A stretch of 29,551 bases of DNA from Ruminococcaceae bacterium UBA7135 (GCA_002492075.1 DKXD01000185.1:5023-34573), one strand, 5' to 3'. Shown: positions 15,706 through 24,225, counted from the first letter of the stretch. Translations and numbers: made by a program. The notes: generated by a model from the letters alone, not told the origin.

Positions 15706-16491
15706 TTACTTCTGCTCGGAGTGCTGACTCTTCGGAAGCATAAATTCCAGCTTTTCCTGTATGTAGCGAGGGTTTGAGCCGCCCGCTATCGCAAGAACGC
15801 CCTCCTCGATTATCTGCATACACAAAAGTTCTTCCTCGTGTGTGTTTTTCAAAGCCATGCCCAGCGGCGCGAAGATAACGTTCGCGAACAAAGAGCCATA
15901 GAATGTTGTAATAAGCGCAGTCGCCATACCTTTTGTAAGTCCCATTGGGTTTGAAAGGTCAACGGTCGCAAGCATGTTGATAAGTCCGATAAGAGTACCC
16001 AACATACCAAACGCAGGGAAAATCGTAACGCCCTTTTCAAAAAACGCACGTCCCTGTTCATGGCGCTCACACATAAACATAATCGTATCATCAAGCATTC
16101 CGCGAACTTTTTCGGGGTCGTTCGCGTCAACGATCATCATCAGCGCCGACTTAATAAAGGGATCGGAACACTGGTTCGCGCTTTCCTCTAAGGCGAGCAA
16201 ACCTCTTGAGCGCGCCACCTGAGCATATTCAACGATTTGATCTATGTATTTTTTGGGGTCGTACTTTTTGGGCTTAAGCGCAATTCCGAAGCGTTTCCCG
16301 AGCTTTCCCAAATACGACATTGGGAAAGACGCCACCAAACAGCCTACCGTACCGCCGACGGTGATAGCCAATGACTGAGCCTCGATAAAGCCCATCATAT
16401 TGCCGAAGTTCAAGCCCTTATCGGTAAATACTATACCAAAAACGACAAGTCCGAATGACAGAACCCAACCTATAATAAGCGATAAATTCAA
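15706..16491 (-). CDS. motA: Flagellar stator protein MotA
   Basis: MotA surrounds MotB in the inner membrane and generates torque against FliG. The protein has 261 residues and four membrane helices. The cytoplasmic loop has the charged segment ARSRGLLALEE, whose Arg and Glu face FliG. The two functional prolines are in FPAFGMLGTLIGL and in ANVIFAPLGMAL. The start is TTG at 16491, with GAGGG six bases upstream and an in-frame TGA four codons upstream, so no earlier start is possible. It follows flbD after 123 bases and is separated from motB by 151 bases, more than is usual for a stator pair. Confidence 0.95.
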   Translation of the reverse strand: MNLSLIIGWVLSFGLVVFGIVFTDKGLNFGNMMGFIEAQSLAITVGGTVGCLVASFPMSYLGKLGKRFGIALKPKKYDPKKYIDQIVEYAQVARSRGLLALEESANQCSDPFIKSALMMIVDANDPEKVRGMLDDTIMFMCERHEQGRAFFEKGVTIFPAFGMLGTLIGLINMLATVDLSNPMGLTKGMATALITTFYGSLFANVIFAPLGMALKNTHEEELLCMQIIEEGVLAIAGGSNPRYIQEKLEFMLPKSQHSEQK

Positions 16492-16614
16492 AGTAATCCC
16501 TCACTTTTTTATTGTAATAAGCGTCGTTGCTTAATTATTTCCCGAAAATTCCCAAACCCGCCCGTTTCACTGAGACGCTACGCGAAGCGATCCTCGGCAA
16601 CTTTCGGAATGGCT

Positions 16615-16836
16615 TTATGTTAAAGGCTTCGCGTTGGCGGCGGCTTTCAGCCGCGCTCTGCGCTGAAACCTAAAATTTTCCAAAATAATATCTTGTATTT
16701 CGCGCATATTTTCGCGAACTATATAGCTGTGCCCGTTTTCAAGCACTATGACGGTATCGGGCGTTTCATTTACCGTTTCGATAAGGTTCTCGTTCAGCAT
16801 AAATGAAGTTCCGTCAAGTTTAGTCAGAAAAATCAT
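16615..16836 (-). CDS. flbD: FlbD/SwrD family flagellar protein
   Basis: A 73-residue protein of the FlbD family, called SwrD in B. subtilis, where it is needed for full motor power in swarming. The pattern MIFLTKLDGTSFMLNENLIETVNETPDTVIVLENGHSYIV fits the family closely: an N-terminal beta strand, the N-LIE pair, then DT-I-L-NG. The C-terminus is basic (RRARLKAAANAK). The ATG at 16836 has GAGGG upstream. It lies between flgE and motA, the canonical place, supporting a link to stator function. Confidence 0.9.
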   Translation of the reverse strand: MIFLTKLDGTSFMLNENLIETVNETPDTVIVLENGHSYIVRENMREIQDIILENFRFQRRARLKAAANAKPLT

Positions 16837-16870
16837 AAGTCCCTCAACATCAATGTATAAAATCGGAATA

Positions 16871-16896
16871 CGCCGCGGGATCCGCGTTCCGCGGCG
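16871..16896 (-). repeat. GC-rich hairpin with two alternative folds before flbD
   Basis: CGCCGCGG (16871-16878) and CCGCGGCG (16889-16896) are perfectly complementary around a 10-base loop. The left arm can instead pair with CCGCG at 16882-16886 to make a shorter hairpin with a 3-base loop, CGCGG-GAT-CCGCG. It lies between the flgE stop and the flbD start. No T-run follows, so it may be an mRNA stability or processing element rather than a terminator. Confidence 0.5.
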
Positions 16897-16922
16897 CTCC
16901 GAAAGTTATTTTAAGCTGCTAA

Positions 16923-19142
16923 TTATCTCTTAAGGCTCAAAAGCTCCTCAATCATGGTATCGGAAACCGTGATAACACGTGAGTTAGCCTGATAACCTCT
17001 CTGTGTGGTGATCATGTTGGTGAATTCGTCCGCGAGGTCTACATTGGACATTTCAAGCGCGTTGGGAACAATAGCGCCCGCGCCCTCTTCACCGGCTTTC
17101 TTGATATGAGCCTCACCAGAAGCCACGGTCGCGCGGAAATTAGTGCCGCCGACCTTTTCAAGCCCGTTGGGGTTATCGAATGTCGCGATATCCACGCGTC
17201 CGAGTATCATTGTGCCGTATATCGGGTGCAGACCAACGATAGTGCCGTCGGAGGATATCATATAGTCGGTGAAGTTATCCATGGTCTGCTCTTTGCCCAG
17301 ACGACCGTCAACGAGGTTGAAGGTATCAAGCGTTTTAGCAATCTCGGTAAAGAACGCGTCCTTACCGTCCATGGGACGTATCGCGGGCGTGCCGCCGAAG
17401 AACTTGTCTCTTGTCGCGGGGTTCCAAACCACGCGGTCGGGGTCTGCCTTACCGGTCGTCGTGTCCTTCTTTGAAGGATATCCCGTTGTGATCGGGGTGC
17501 CATCGTCAGATGTGGGCGGCAAAGCGGTGATCTCAAACGCGTCAAGAATATCTTGGGTGTTGGTCACCTCATTGCCGTTTCTGTCTTTCCAGAAGCCGTC
17601 GCCCGTATTAAACGAATAGCCATGCGCGTATGTTGTCGTGAAAGTATTGTCTGTTTCTTTTACAACGGTGGGCGCGCCGTAATCAAGACCGTTGATATCG
17701 TAGAACATGATGATCTTCTTCTCATCGCCGCCCGACACCTTCTTGATAGCGTCGTTCACGTCCGCGATCGTGGTGTCCGCACAAATGTTTATCGTGAGGG
17801 TGTTTTCTTCCCACGCCGCTGTGGTCGTGCCGTAGCCCGATTTCTTCGCGAACTGTATTCTGTAGTTATTTGCGAACTCGCCGGCAGCCTTAACGCCGAA
17901 ATCAAGTTTACCGGTAAGGTCGTTGGGAGCCGCGCCATAAAGCTTAGCTGTACCCGCCGTATCTACGGTGATACCCGTTGCAGCCGTGCCGCCCGTCAAA
18001 GCTGTGATAGCGTCCTTTCTGGTGATATTGGACGGAATGGTGAACGCCGTGCAGGAAAGCTTCGGAACCTGAGAATTCTCATCCAGCGCCAGGAACTGCT
18101 TCAGCGCCTCGTTGATATCGCTTGCCGTAGTGTCATCGAAAATCGTGATAGCAAAACCGTCGGCGTTGGTGGTCTTGTAATCTACCGTTACCGTGCCCGT
18201 GCTCTTGTTGCCGTATATCAGTTGTACGGTATCTCTAACGTTGTTGTCCTGTACGGAGAAGTCAATGTAAGCGTTATCCTTGCCTGTCGCAGAAGCCTTG
18301 GAAATATGGAAGCGGCATGTGGAGTCGGTCGTTGTAAATTTCAGATCCTCAACCATGTTCGACGCAGAAGCGGAGGTGATGTCGTCGGGGATAGGATCAA
18401 AGTCCATGGTAAGCTCCACGTCATCGGGGAGGTTTACACCGCCTGCTTTAAGCGCCTTCTGGATCTCTGCGTCAAATTCCTCGCGGGAATCGTACTGCTG
18501 CTCTTGATTGAAGAACACGGTCAAGATATTGTTCGCGTATGTAGCATAGGGGAAGTCGGCATGCTTGAACGCAACGGACATATTCGTAAACTCCGAGGGA
18601 GCGGTAACGGAAACGGTAACGTTCGTGCCGTTTACAAGCTTTGTAGCCGACGATACGTGATCGTCGGTCTGCGGGATAACCGCTCTGATGATATCGGAGC
18701 TTCCCGGAACGCCTTCCGTATTTCCCGAAACGCCGAGCACATGATAACCGTCGTCGTTTACGAGGTAACCCGCTTCATCGAACTTAAAATGACCCGCTCT
18801 TGTATAATACTTGTTGCCCGCGCCGTCCTGCAGCTGGAAGAAGCCCTTGCCGTCAAGCGCGATATCGGTCTTGTTGTCGGTATAGTTGTAGCCCGACTGC
18901 GAAAGGTTCGCCTCAACAGAGCTTACCTTAACACCGTAGCCTACCTGTCTGGGATTGATACCGCCCAATGTAGCCGTCGGCGCGGAGGGATTTCTCTTGG
19001 TCTGATAGTAAACGTCCGCGAACGTCATAACGTCGGTCTTAAAACCAATCGTGTTTACGTTTGCGATATTGTTGCCTATCATATCCATTCTCTGCTGATG
19101 GGACTTAAGACCCGTAACACCTGTAAAAAGTGACTTAACCAT
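16923..19142 (-). CDS. flgE: Flagellar hook protein FlgE, enlarged
   Basis: FlgE polymerises into the hook. The protein is 739 residues, far above the usual 260-450. The ends are standard: FTGVTGLKSHQQRMDMIGNN at the start and NVDLADEFTNMITTQRGYQANSRVI at the end, forming the D0 core. GFFQLQDGAGNKYYTRAGHF begins the D1 beta domain near residue 100. About 400 residues of extra surface sequence (about 150-550) are Thr/Asp/Ala rich. They contain three related strand-helix modules at about 203-231, 328-351 and 447-470, two of which share the pattern DTT-A-D-N-A-K. The ATG at 19142 has GGAGGT nine bases upstream. A run of hairpins lies directly upstream. Confidence 0.95.
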   Translation of the reverse strand: MVKSLFTGVTGLKSHQQRMDMIGNNIANVNTIGFKTDVMTFADVYYQTKRNPSAPTATLGGINPRQVGYGVKVSSVEANLSQSGYNYTDNKTDIALDGKGFFQLQDGAGNKYYTRAGHFKFDEAGYLVNDDGYHVLGVSGNTEGVPGSSDIIRAVIPQTDDHVSSATKLVNGTNVTVSVTAPSEFTNMSVAFKHADFPYATYANNILTVFFNQEQQYDSREEFDAEIQKALKAGGVNLPDDVELTMDFDPIPDDITSASASNMVEDLKFTTTDSTCRFHISKASATGKDNAYIDFSVQDNNVRDTVQLIYGNKSTGTVTVDYKTTNADGFAITIFDDTTASDINEALKQFLALDENSQVPKLSCTAFTIPSNITRKDAITALTGGTAATGITVDTAGTAKLYGAAPNDLTGKLDFGVKAAGEFANNYRIQFAKKSGYGTTTAAWEENTLTINICADTTIADVNDAIKKVSGGDEKKIIMFYDINGLDYGAPTVVKETDNTFTTTYAHGYSFNTGDGFWKDRNGNEVTNTQDILDAFEITALPPTSDDGTPITTGYPSKKDTTTGKADPDRVVWNPATRDKFFGGTPAIRPMDGKDAFFTEIAKTLDTFNLVDGRLGKEQTMDNFTDYMISSDGTIVGLHPIYGTMILGRVDIATFDNPNGLEKVGGTNFRATVASGEAHIKKAGEEGAGAIVPNALEMSNVDLADEFTNMITTQRGYQANSRVITVSDTMIEELLSLKR

Positions 19143-19184
19143 AATTAAATGACCTCCAAATTAGATGTTAGATTTTTTGAGTTA

Positions 19185-19335
19185 AGAGGTTATAACACCT
19201 CTCCATTGTTCACCGTGTGCGGCTGTTCAATCGGAACTGCCGCCGTGAATTCCCGAAGGTCCGTTCACGTATGCGGCGCGTAAGCGCCGGAGTGTAACGC
19301 GTAAGCGTTATAGTGTAACTCGTAAGTGTTACACG
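19185..19335 (-). repeat. Run of six hairpins including three 21-bp tandem repeats
   Basis: The 186-base gap before flgE is packed with inverted repeats. Hairpins lie at 19185-19202 (AGAGGT/ACCTCT), 19219-19243 (GCGGC-T-GTTC with its complement, one mismatch) and 19244-19269 (CGTGAA/TTCACG). Three units of exactly 21 bases start at 19273, 19294 and 19315. Each is centred on the plus-strand word CGTAAG and forms its own stem around GTAA: CGGCGC/GCGCCG, TAACGC/GCGTTA and GTGTAAC/GTTACAC. The arms differ between units while pairing is kept. The last unit overlaps the stop codon of the preceding gene. There is no T-run, so this is not a classical terminator. Confidence 0.75.
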
Positions 19336-19736
19336 ATCACGGTGGAATCAATGTTTGTGAAAATATTACCGATCATTTCCTCTTGAGGAATGGTGGTAAT
19401 AACCTTGTTGTTTTTTACGCTCACAACAAACGCGTTTCTATCCACAAGAACCAAAGTTTCAACGCTTCCCTTATCCGCCGCTATCTCCACGCCCTTGTTA
19501 AGACGCTCCAAGGTATCGCCCTCGGTAAGATCTATGCTGCGCTCGGAAAGCCTTTGCATTGCGTGCTTGGTGAACTCCACGCCGCCCTGCTTTTCCTCGA
19601 TCTTCTGCTGTAAGGCTTGAGCAAAGCTCTCGCCGCTGCCGTTCGCCTCCTGCGAACTCGTCACAGGTGCGCCGATCGTATTTCCCGTGGTAACGCTGAT
19701 CTGATTGCGAAGCGCCAAATATTCGCTTATCAGCAT
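19329..19736 (-). CDS. Flagellar operon protein, TIGR02530 family
   Basis: A 135-residue protein with the features of the TIGR02530 family, found between flgD and flgE in many Firmicutes. The diagnostic part is FTKHAMQRLSERSIDLTEGD (about residues 55-74), followed by ALVL-type strands (VETLVLVDRNAFVVSVKNNKVITTI). It has no signal peptide or membrane segment. Its exact role is not established; position suggests a part in hook assembly or its control. The ATG at 19736 has AAGGAGG about seven bases upstream. The stop codon is inside the first hairpin of the repeat array before flgE. Confidence 0.85.
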   Translation of the reverse strand: MLISEYLALRNQISVTTGNTIGAPVTSSQEANGSGESFAQALQQKIEEKQGGVEFTKHAMQRLSERSIDLTEGDTLERLNKGVEIAADKGSVETLVLVDRNAFVVSVKNNKVITTIPQEEMIGNIFTNIDSTVIV

Positions 19737-19756
19737 ATTAAGCCTCCTTGCTTAAA

Positions 19757-20575
19757 TCAAGACTTATCCGTTCCGCCAATACCTTCCGCTGCTTCCACGG
19801 TCTTGTCTTCTTCATCGGTATTTTCGCTGCCGTCGACCTTATCCTTATCGGTAGCTCCGTCGTTTATGTTTCCAATGGTCGCAAATGTTATCTCGGTGAG
19901 CTTCGCGAGATCGTATTCGCCGATCGTAGTGCCGTTCTCGTCTGCCAGAACCGCCGTTATCTTGCCATCCTTGACTTTAATGGTATCGATCCAGCCTGCC
20001 GCAAGACCATCCTGTGCGCCGTTCGTGTTCTCGGTGGGAACCTTGACGTACATTCCGATCATTCCCGAAGCTCTTGCTATACTGTCGGCAAGCGCGTTGG
20101 AATTGTCCGTGGATGTAGTACCGCTTGCGCTGTCGCCCGGCTCTACCTTGGTTACCTTTGCAATATCGAACGCCTCTCCGTCAATGAACACGTTGTAGGT
20201 ATCGCCCTTCTTGGAAACGGATTCAACAACGCCCGTTTTGGTGATCTGATCCTTTCCGTTGGGCTTTGAGGCTGTTACAACCTTGCCTACCAAAGACGAA
20301 GCGTAGTTTGCCATAGCGTATCTGCTGGAATCTCTCATATAGCTGAGCTGTGAAAAGCTCGCGAGCTGAGTAACGAATTCGCTGTTCGAGGTTGGCTCGA
20401 GCGGGTCTTGGTTAGTCATTTCCTTGACCATAAGGTTTAAGAACGTCTCGGAATTTACAAGGTTCTCGGTAGAGTCCTTAAATTTGTCCTTATACTTCTC
20501 GTAGTACTTCTGACGAATACTGTCAAGCGAAGTGGCCGAAGTGTTAAGCAGTCCATCGAAAGTGTTATCTGCCAT
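19757..20575 (-). CDS. flgD: Hook scaffolding (cap) protein FlgD
   Basis: FlgD caps the growing hook and guides FlgE assembly. The protein has 272 residues. The conserved N-terminal segment is FLNLMVKEMTNQDPLEPTSNSEFVTQLASFSQ (about residues 45-76), diagnostic of the family. A beta domain follows (SSLVGKVVTASKPNG...), with an insert rich in Ser, Thr and Asp near 155-165. The last 45 residues form an acidic tail (Asp, Glu, Thr, Lys). The ATG at 20575 has a strong AAGGAGGA site. It lies between fliK and the TIGR02530 gene. The acidic tail is longer than usual and has no clear function. Confidence 0.94.
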   Translation of the reverse strand: MADNTFDGLLNTSATSLDSIRQKYYEKYKDKFKDSTENLVNSETFLNLMVKEMTNQDPLEPTSNSEFVTQLASFSQLSYMRDSSRYAMANYASSLVGKVVTASKPNGKDQITKTGVVESVSKKGDTYNVFIDGEAFDIAKVTKVEPGDSASGTTSTDNSNALADSIARASGMIGMYVKVPTENTNGAQDGLAAGWIDTIKVKDGKITAVLADENGTTIGEYDLAKLTEITFATIGNINDGATDKDKVDGSENTDEEDKTVEAAEGIGGTDKS

Positions 20576-20598
20576 TGTTTTTCCTCCTTCTTCAAAAA

Positions 20599-22305
20599 TT
20601 ACATTGCCGCGATGATTTCCGCGAACGTTGTGTCCGTGTTGTCTTCGTCGGTGTGCTGTGCTTCGTCACGACGGAAATAAGGGTTCTTGCTGCTTCCGTT
20701 GTAATCCTGCGCGTAGGTTTCCTGACGGCTCTCGTTTACCGTCTGCCAGCTTGCGAGGTTTGTGCCGTTTGCCCGCAGATTGCTCTGCATAAGCTCGCTG
20801 TGCTGCTCAAGAACTCGCTGCGTGTGCGCGTTCTCCGCCGCGATCGTAACGCTTACTGCGCCGTCCGCCGCCTTGATGAGCTTCACCGTGATCCTGCCAA
20901 GCTCCTCCGGGTTGAGTATCAAGCTGTATTCGCTTTGCTGCTGCGTTTCCCTGATCGCCGTTTCGATGATCCTTGCTGTTTGGTCAACGATCTCGCTCGG
21001 GTTTACCTCGAACCTCGTGCCGTCCGCTCTTGTGAACACGATCGGCTGATCGTTCACCATCGAGCTTGTTGTTTCCGCGGAAACAATATCGCCCTCGGCT
21101 TCCTTTTTGCCGAGCTTTGCGCTTTTCAGCATTTCAAGCTCTTCGCTTGCGTTCTGAACTCTCGACTGCGGCGCTGCGGTGACGCTTGCCTTAACGGAAG
21201 TCTCCGTTTTCGCGGGTTCGGAAACACTTGTTTCTTTCACCGTGAACGATTCGATAACATCGTCAAGCTCGCCCTCGTCAACACGGGTATCGACCTGCTC
21301 GGTCTTTTGCGCCTGACCGCCGAACTGCATTTGCGCGCCGTCCGACTGCGAACCTTGCTCCGCTGCCCGAACCACTTGCTCTGTGCCCTCGGCTGCCGTC
21401 TCGGATACCGCGTTCTGCAAATTGCCGGCATTCGACTGCGTTTTGACTGCCGGTGCGCTCTCGGCGTTTGCCGCCTCGACTAATTCTACGGCTCCGACTG
21501 CCGCTGCGTCTTCTGTTACTTCCGCTGCCTCGGTCATACTGTCGATGATCTGCTCGAACGCGCCCTCCCCGACCTGCTGCTCCGCCTGAAGCTCGCCTGT
21601 CGCGATCGACGCTAACGTTTCATCAACATCTGTCGGCTCGCTTATGCCGTCAAGGATAGTAACGTTTTCCTCGTCCTTATCCTCATTGTGCTTCTCAATA
21701 AGCTTATAAAGCTCGGAGATAAGCTGATCTGTCGTGTTTCGGTTAAGGCTTTGCTCGTTGACTGCCGCCGTCGCGGGGTCGAACATCTCCGATTCTCTTT
21801 CGTGCTCGTCGTCCTTTGCGGGATACAGCCGCTGCTGCATCATCAAAGCGATAAGCTCTTTCATAAGCTCCTCAGCCAAAATGTCGTCGGGAATGTCGTC
21901 GATGTCAAGCTCGCCGTCAAGCACCTTCTGCGCCAATTCCTTAACGTCTTCGGAAACCGCATTGCTTTCAAGCTCTTCGCTTCCTATCGCTCTGTCCAAA
22001 GCTTCCAAAGCCTTTTCAAAGCGCTTGTCCTCGCGCAGTTCCTCAACAACTCGGCTCACATCGTCATCGGAAACTTTCACTGTGCCGTCTTTGGGAGCTG
22101 TTTGAGCGCTTTGCTGCTTGACCTGCGAGCCCATATTTTGGGAGTTCTTGACGCTTGACAAATTCTTGCTTCCGTCAAGGAAATTCTTGAACCCGTCGCC
22201 CGCCGAAAGCTCCTTTTGAGGCTCCCGCCCGGTCTTTCGCGAAGCCTGTGCCGCGTTTGTCTGCATGAGATCCGTGCCTGCGCCCGTTCTCATCTGTACT
22301 GCCAT
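20599..22305 (-). CDS. fliK: Flagellar hook-length control protein FliK
   Basis: FliK measures hook length and triggers the FlhB switch. The 568-residue protein is mostly low-complexity, rich in Glu, Ala, Gln, Ser and Thr, as is normal for the flexible ruler part. The conserved C-terminal domain starts near residue 445 and contains YSLILNPEELGRITVKLIKA, followed by TIAAENAHTQRVLEQHSELMQSNLRANG, the Flg_hook pattern. The N-terminal half is acidic and likely coiled. The ATG at 22305 has a near-perfect AAGGAGGTGG site. It lies between fliJ and flgD. No MotE/YlxF-type gene lies before it, unlike in Bacillus. Confidence 0.9.
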   Translation of the reverse strand: MAVQMRTGAGTDLMQTNAAQASRKTGREPQKELSAGDGFKNFLDGSKNLSSVKNSQNMGSQVKQQSAQTAPKDGTVKVSDDDVSRVVEELREDKRFEKALEALDRAIGSEELESNAVSEDVKELAQKVLDGELDIDDIPDDILAEELMKELIALMMQQRLYPAKDDEHERESEMFDPATAAVNEQSLNRNTTDQLISELYKLIEKHNEDKDEENVTILDGISEPTDVDETLASIATGELQAEQQVGEGAFEQIIDSMTEAAEVTEDAAAVGAVELVEAANAESAPAVKTQSNAGNLQNAVSETAAEGTEQVVRAAEQGSQSDGAQMQFGGQAQKTEQVDTRVDEGELDDVIESFTVKETSVSEPAKTETSVKASVTAAPQSRVQNASEELEMLKSAKLGKKEAEGDIVSAETTSSMVNDQPIVFTRADGTRFEVNPSEIVDQTARIIETAIRETQQQSEYSLILNPEELGRITVKLIKAADGAVSVTIAAENAHTQRVLEQHSELMQSNLRANGTNLASWQTVNESRQETYAQDYNGSSKNPYFRRDEAQHTDEDNTDTTFAEIIAAM

Positions 22306-22373
22306 ATATCCACCTCCTTTTTCTTTCGCGAAACCGTGGCTTCCGCCCTCCGTTTCGCTTAATTTGATTATAT

Positions 22374-22396
22374 ATCAACGGCTTTGCGCCGATGAT
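22374..22396 (-). repeat. Hairpin in the fliJ-fliK gap
   Basis: ATCA-A-CGGC (22374-22382) and GCCG-A-TGAT (22388-22396) pair over eight bases with one A-A mismatch and a five-base loop. It is just after the fliJ stop codon. AT-rich sequence follows but no clear T-run. It could protect or process the transcript between fliJ and fliK. Confidence 0.4.
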
Positions 22397-22402
22397 AACG
22401 TG

Positions 22403-22879
22403 TTATTCCGCAGCTCCCGCCGTTTCCGAAGCGGGGCTTGCTGCTCTTACGGTCTGCCCGCTTACGAACTCCTCTATAAACTGCTCGTTTTCCTTTGCGG
22501 CGGCGTGATTGTACTCTTCAAGCTGCTTTTCCTCGAGCTTTTCCAGCGTTTTCACGTCCTTTGTCGCTTCCACGACCACGTCAAGCTGCTTTTCTATCGC
22601 CGCCTGCTTTTCTATCGCCTGCTGCTCCTTTATATGTATCTCCTGCTGGAGCGTCACAATATAGCGCTTTCTCATCGCGATATCGGAGGCTGTGGAACCT
22701 AAACGGTACACTCTGTCAAGCTGCTCGCTCTGCTCCGCCACCTTGTCGATAAGCACCTCGCGGGCTTCCTCGATACGCTTAAGATCCGCCTGCAGCAGCG
22801 ATAGCGCGTTTTTCTGCCTGTCAAGCTCCTGTTCGCGGAAATCCTTCAGCTTCTGCAAAGAGAAATGAAACTTCTTCAA
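22403..22879 (-). CDS. fliJ: Flagellar export chaperone FliJ
   Basis: A 158-residue, almost wholly coiled-coil protein. FliJ is the central stalk of the FliH-FliI export ATPase and delivers chaperones to FlhA. The N-terminus KKFHFSLQKLKDFREQELDRQKN is typical (F-F-LQ-L-DFR pattern). Heptads rich in Leu, Glu, Gln and Lys continue to about residue 130. The start is TTG at 22879 with GGGTGA upstream. It lies directly after fliI (34 bases), the conserved position. The last 25 residues are Ala/Ser/Thr rich and poorly conserved. Confidence 0.9.
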   Translation of the reverse strand: MKKFHFSLQKLKDFREQELDRQKNALSLLQADLKRIEEAREVLIDKVAEQSEQLDRVYRLGSTASDIAMRKRYIVTLQQEIHIKEQQAIEKQAAIEKQLDVVVEATKDVKTLEKLEEKQLEEYNHAAAKENEQFIEEFVSGQTVRAASPASETAGAAE

Positions 22880-22913
22880 CCGACATCACCCTTTATTCAT
22901 CATCGCGCCATTC

Positions 22914-24224
22914 TCAATCGCCCACCGCTTCGATAAGAAGCTTTACGGTCTGATCGAAGCTCATGCTGTCGTCAACGCGCTGCATCAAAAACTCGTTTAT
23001 CGCGTCGATCTTGTTTATCGCCTCGTCCAGCGCGGGATTTGTGCCGTGCTTGTAGGCTCCGATAGAAATAAGATCTGCGTTTTCCGTATAGAGCGAAAGA
23101 AGATTTCGCAGCTTGCCCGCCGCATCCTTGTGTTCGGGTCGGGCTATCTCGCTCATCAGACGCGAGACGCTTGATAATATGTCAATTGCGGGGTAGTGAT
23201 TCTGCGCCGCAATTTTTCTCGATAATATAATGTGTCCGTCAATGATACCGCGCACGGTATCCGCTATAGGCTCGTTGGTGTCGTCACCCTCGACAAGCAC
23301 CGTGTATATGCCCGTTATCGAGCCCTCGGGAAAGTTCCCCGCGCGTTCAAGCAGCTTCGGCATAGCGCTGTAAATGGACGGCGTATAGCCGCGCGCTATC
23401 GGCGGCTCGCCCGTGGAAAGCCCCACCTCGCGCAGCGCCATAGCGTAACGGGTAAGGGAATCCATCATCAGCAGCACATCTTTGCCCTGCTTCATAAAGT
23501 ACTCCGCGATCGCCGTCGCGGTAAGCGGGCACTTCGATCTCATCATCGCGGGCTGGTCGGAGGTCGCTACGACAAGCACCGACCGCGCCATGCCCTCCGG
23601 TCCGAGATCGCGCTCGATAAACTCGCGCACCTCGCGTCCACGTTCGCCCACAAGAGCGATAACGTTTACGTCCGCCTTGACCTTTCTCGCGATCATACCC
23701 ATAAGCGTTGATTTTCCAACGCCCGAGCCCGCGAAAATGCCCATTCTTTGCCCCTTGCCCATAGTGAGCATACCGTCTATCGCCTTAACGCCAAGCTCTA
23801 TAGTCTCGTGTATCGGCGGTCTTGTAAACGGATTTACCGGAATACCCGTTATCGACACCTCATCGGTATAATCGATATCGCCGTTTCCGTCAAGAGGTCG
23901 CCCTAAAGCGTCCACTATGCGCCCCACCAAAGCGTCTCCCGCCTTGACATTAAGCTTGTCGCCTGTGTTGTCCACGATGCTTCCGGGACCTATTCCCTCC
24001 ATTTCGGTGTACGGCATAAGCAATATATTGCTCTTGTTGAAGCCTACCACCTCGGCATTTATATAAGATGACATATCCTTGGCGAATATGCGGCACACAT
24101 CGCCGATGTTACATGTCGGGCCGCTCGCCTCGATAGTCATGCCCACTATCTTCTCGATTTTTCCCATATATCGGAAGAGATCGCTTTTATCGATATCCTC
24201 TCGAAATGTTGCCAAATCAAGCAT
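22914..24224 (-). CDS. fliI: Flagellum-specific ATPase FliI
   Basis: FliI is the F1-beta-like ATPase of the flagellar type III export apparatus. The protein has 436 residues, normal for the family. Walker A is GSGVGKST (about 166-173). Walker B lies in DVLLMMDSLTRYA, and the GERGREVREF motif characteristic of this group follows Walker A by about 25 residues. The N-terminal beta domain and C-terminal helical domain are both present. The ATG at 24224 is one base after the fliH stop, and its GGAGG site lies inside the last codons of fliH, so translation is coupled. It should form a hexamer at the base of the export gate. Confidence 0.97.
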   Translation of the reverse strand: MLDLATFREDIDKSDLFRYMGKIEKIVGMTIEASGPTCNIGDVCRIFAKDMSSYINAEVVGFNKSNILLMPYTEMEGIGPGSIVDNTGDKLNVKAGDALVGRIVDALGRPLDGNGDIDYTDEVSITGIPVNPFTRPPIHETIELGVKAIDGMLTMGKGQRMGIFAGSGVGKSTLMGMIARKVKADVNVIALVGERGREVREFIERDLGPEGMARSVLVVATSDQPAMMRSKCPLTATAIAEYFMKQGKDVLLMMDSLTRYAMALREVGLSTGEPPIARGYTPSIYSAMPKLLERAGNFPEGSITGIYTVLVEGDDTNEPIADTVRGIIDGHIILSRKIAAQNHYPAIDILSSVSRLMSEIARPEHKDAAGKLRNLLSLYTENADLISIGAYKHGTNPALDEAINKIDAINEFLMQRVDDSMSFDQTVKLLIEAVGD

Positions 24225-24225
24225 T

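Noticed and set aside
14565..16491. Assigning the stator as proton- or sodium-driven
   Set aside because: The MotB helix has features seen in both types, and I could not align the specificity residues reliably by eye.
22306..22402. TATAAT between fliJ and fliK as a promoter
   Set aside because: No -35 match at the right spacing, and no TGn extended element. Only the adjacent hairpin is listed.
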